Origin: Crocinitomicaceae bacterium
Lineage (GTDB): Bacteria; Bacteroidota; Bacteroidia; Flavobacteriales_D; Crocinitomicaceae
Reading direction: 5' to 3'
NCBI GenBank assembly: GCA_020635955.1
Contig: JACJYW010000008.1
Span: forward strand, 186,001 to 250,000
DNA: 64,000 bases
Shown in pieces: positions 62,709 to 64,000 of the stretch. Both the position numbers and the translations under genes were made by a program. Under the pieces are notes generated by a model. The model had not been told where the DNA came from. It saw only the letters and a program-made list of their open reading frames with translations, and did no database searches. Position 1 is the first letter of the stretch. Each line of letters begins with the position of its first letter.

Positions 62709-64000
62709 ATGGCTAAAATAAAAAAACAATACGCACTTGATTATCATTCTAATGGGCGACCAGGGAAGATAGAAGTGGTACCAACAAAACCTTATAACTC
62801 ACAAAGAGATTTGTCGTTGGCGTATTCGCCGGGAGTTGCTGAGCCTTGTCTTGAGATTGCGGCAGACAAATCAAATTCATATAAGTATACAGCCAAGAGT
62901 AATTTGGTAGCAGTTATTTCAAACGGAACTGCAGTGCTAGGTTTGGGCAATATCGGGCCTGAAGCCTCTAAACCGGTAATGGAAGGTAAGGGATTATTGT
63001 TCAAGATCTTTGCTGATATTGATGTCTTTGATATTGAAGTGGATGCTGAAGATCCTGAATTATTCATCCAAACAGTTAAAGCAATTGCTCCAACTTTTGG
63101 TGGGATCAATTTAGAGGATATTAAAGCTCCTGAAGCTTTTGAAATAGAAAGAAGATTGAAAGAGGAGCTGAATATTCCAATCATGCATGATGATCAACAT
63201 GGTACGGCAATTATTTCATCAGCAGCATTACTTAATGCACTTGAACTTGCAAAAAAAGACATTAAAAAGGTTAAGATCGTTGTAGTTGGTGCAGGAGCGG
63301 CAGCGTTTTCTTGTTGTAAGCTTTATCTGGCACTTGGAGCAACACTTAAGAATATATACATGTATGATTCAAAAGGTCTTCTTTCTAAAAAAAGAGAGGA
63401 TTTAGATGAGCATAAAACTTTCTTCGCAGTACATGCTAAAGACATTTCATTGAAAGAAGCAATGAAATCTGCGGATGTATTTTTAGGACTTTCAAAAGGT
63501 GGATTGGTTACAAAGGAAATGGTGAAATCAATGCCTAAAGACCCTATAGTATTTGCCCTTGCAAATCCAGAACCTGAGATCTCTTATGAGGATGCCACTT
63601 CTGTTAGAAAGGACATTATCATGGCGACGGGTAGATCAGATAATCCAAATCAGGTGAATAATGTTTTAGGTTTCCCTTTCATTTTTAGAGGGGCACTTGA
63701 TGTGAGAGCAACGGTTATCAACGAAGAAATGAAGTTGGCTGCCGTTAGAGCTATTGCTGATTTGGCTAAAGAACAGGTACCTGAAGAAGTGATAGAGGCT
63801 TACGGTGAAAAGAATATTTCATTTGGGAAAGAACAGATCATACCAAAACCACTGGATTCCAGATTGATTACAGCCGTATCTCCTGCTGTTGCAAAAGCAG
63901 CAATGGATTCAGGAGTAGCTCAACATCCTATAAAAGATTGGGATGCCTATGATGCCGAATTGAAGAAACGCCTGGGATTAGAAAATAAGGTTGTTTCTAC
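62709..64000 (+). CDS. maeB: Malic enzyme (NADP-dependent type), 3' end outside the window
   Basis: The first 430 residues of an oxidative malate decarboxylase giving pyruvate, CO2 and NAD(P)H. Motifs: [56 protein letters not shown] with metal ligands, the Rossmann [12 protein letters not shown], and [15 protein letters not shown]. The frame is still open at the window end, near where MaeB-type proteins start a phosphotransacetylase-like domain, so this may be the long fused form. It lies divergent from the sirtuin gene (99-base gap). A TAAGTTTG box at 62657-62664 could be part of its promoter. Confidence 0.93.
   Translation, partial: MAKIKKQYALDYHSNGRPGKIEVVPTKPYNSQRDLSLAYSPGVAEPCLEIAADKSNSYKYTAKSNLVAVISNGTAVLGLGNIGPEASKPVMEGKGLLFKIFADIDVFDIEVDAEDPELFIQTVKAIAPTFGGINLEDIKAPEAFEIERRLKEELNIPIMHDDQHGTAIISSAALLNALELAKKDIKKVKIVVVGAGAAAFSCCKLYLALGATLKNIYMYDSKGLLSKKREDLDEHKTFFAVHAKDISLKEAMKSADVFLGLSKGGLVTKEMVKSMPKDPIVFALANPEPEISYEDATSVRKDIIMATGRSDNPNQVNNVLGFPFIFRGALDVRATVINEEMKLAAVRAIADLAKEQVPEEVIEAYGEKNISFGKEQIIPKPLDSRLITAVSPAVAKAAMDSGVAQHPIKDWDAYDAELKKRLGLENKVVS

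Noticed and set aside
62792..63184. 130-codon open frame on the minus strand inside the malic enzyme gene
   Set aside because: It is antisense to the conserved N-terminal malic enzyme motifs and has low-complexity Ser/Ile content. The plus-strand frame is clearly the gene.
1..64000. tRNA, rRNA, CRISPR arrays, insertion sequences, phage or conjugation genes
   Set aside because: No cloverleaf with a conserved T-arm, no regularly spaced repeats and no transposase, integrase or phage motifs were seen on reading both strands. A tRNA or repeat search by computer could overturn this.

Overview
The window is a 64 kb chromosomal segment of an AT-rich member of the Bacteroidota, most likely order Flavobacteriales. 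The evidence is: promoters of the TTTG-N19-22-TAnnTTTG type; several cargo proteins with type IX secretion (T9SS) C-terminal domains; a PorP/SprF protein; an IPExxxVDY protein; an actABCDEF-coxBA respiratory cluster; and a 138-bp GTCATTTCGAGCG-type dispersed repeat. I cannot assign a genus. About 53 genes are supported. I saw no tRNA, rRNA, CRISPR array, insertion sequence or prophage, and no gene-free stretch exceeds 300 bases.

Layout. 1-9 kb: rpoN (sigma-54) with a PAP2-like membrane protein, an M48 lipoprotein peptidase, a T9SS protein, an SRPBCC protein, a DUF1573 protein, a photolyase and a fusion of a phosphatase-like domain with two OmpA domains. 9-15 kb: a large exported protein of unknown role, riboflavin synthase and a T9SS type B adhesin-like protein. 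15-22 kb: pepA-pdxA, then DUF177-rpmF and fabH-accB-lipoprotein-accC (fatty-acid initiation). 22-32 kb: PorP/SprF, an orphan peptide-binding lipoprotein, asd, a lamin-tail protein, a TerB-like protein, the IPExxxVDY-pyk-membrane protein operon and a cyclase-family enzyme. 32-37 kb: rimP-nusA-infB behind a promoter and a perfect leader hairpin. 38-50 kb: alternative complex III (actABCDEF) with cytochrome oxidase subunits II and I, a complete quinol-to-oxygen electron route apart from oxidase subunit III and assembly factors. 50-54 kb: a propeller-like lipoprotein, ruvB-queG and a small conserved gene. 54-61 kb: an extracytoplasmic redox region with two translationally coupled cupredoxin proteins, an Omp28-like lipoprotein, a DUF6029 protein, a TlpA-like thioredoxin and a T9SS-exported thioredoxin-like protein. 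61-64 kb: another T9SS protein, a sirtuin and a malic enzyme that runs off the window.

Most of the window is ordinary core genome. The parts most worth a second look are the split multicopper oxidase pair, the OmpA fusion whose phosphatase loop lacks the catalytic arginine, the terminator-like hairpin in the rimP-nusA-infB leader, a Fur/PerR-like dyad upstream of the haem-rich act operon, dyads upstream of ruvB, fabH, the photolyase and the cupredoxin genes, and the grouping of thiol-redox exported proteins. All functional links among these are inferences from sequence and gene order.
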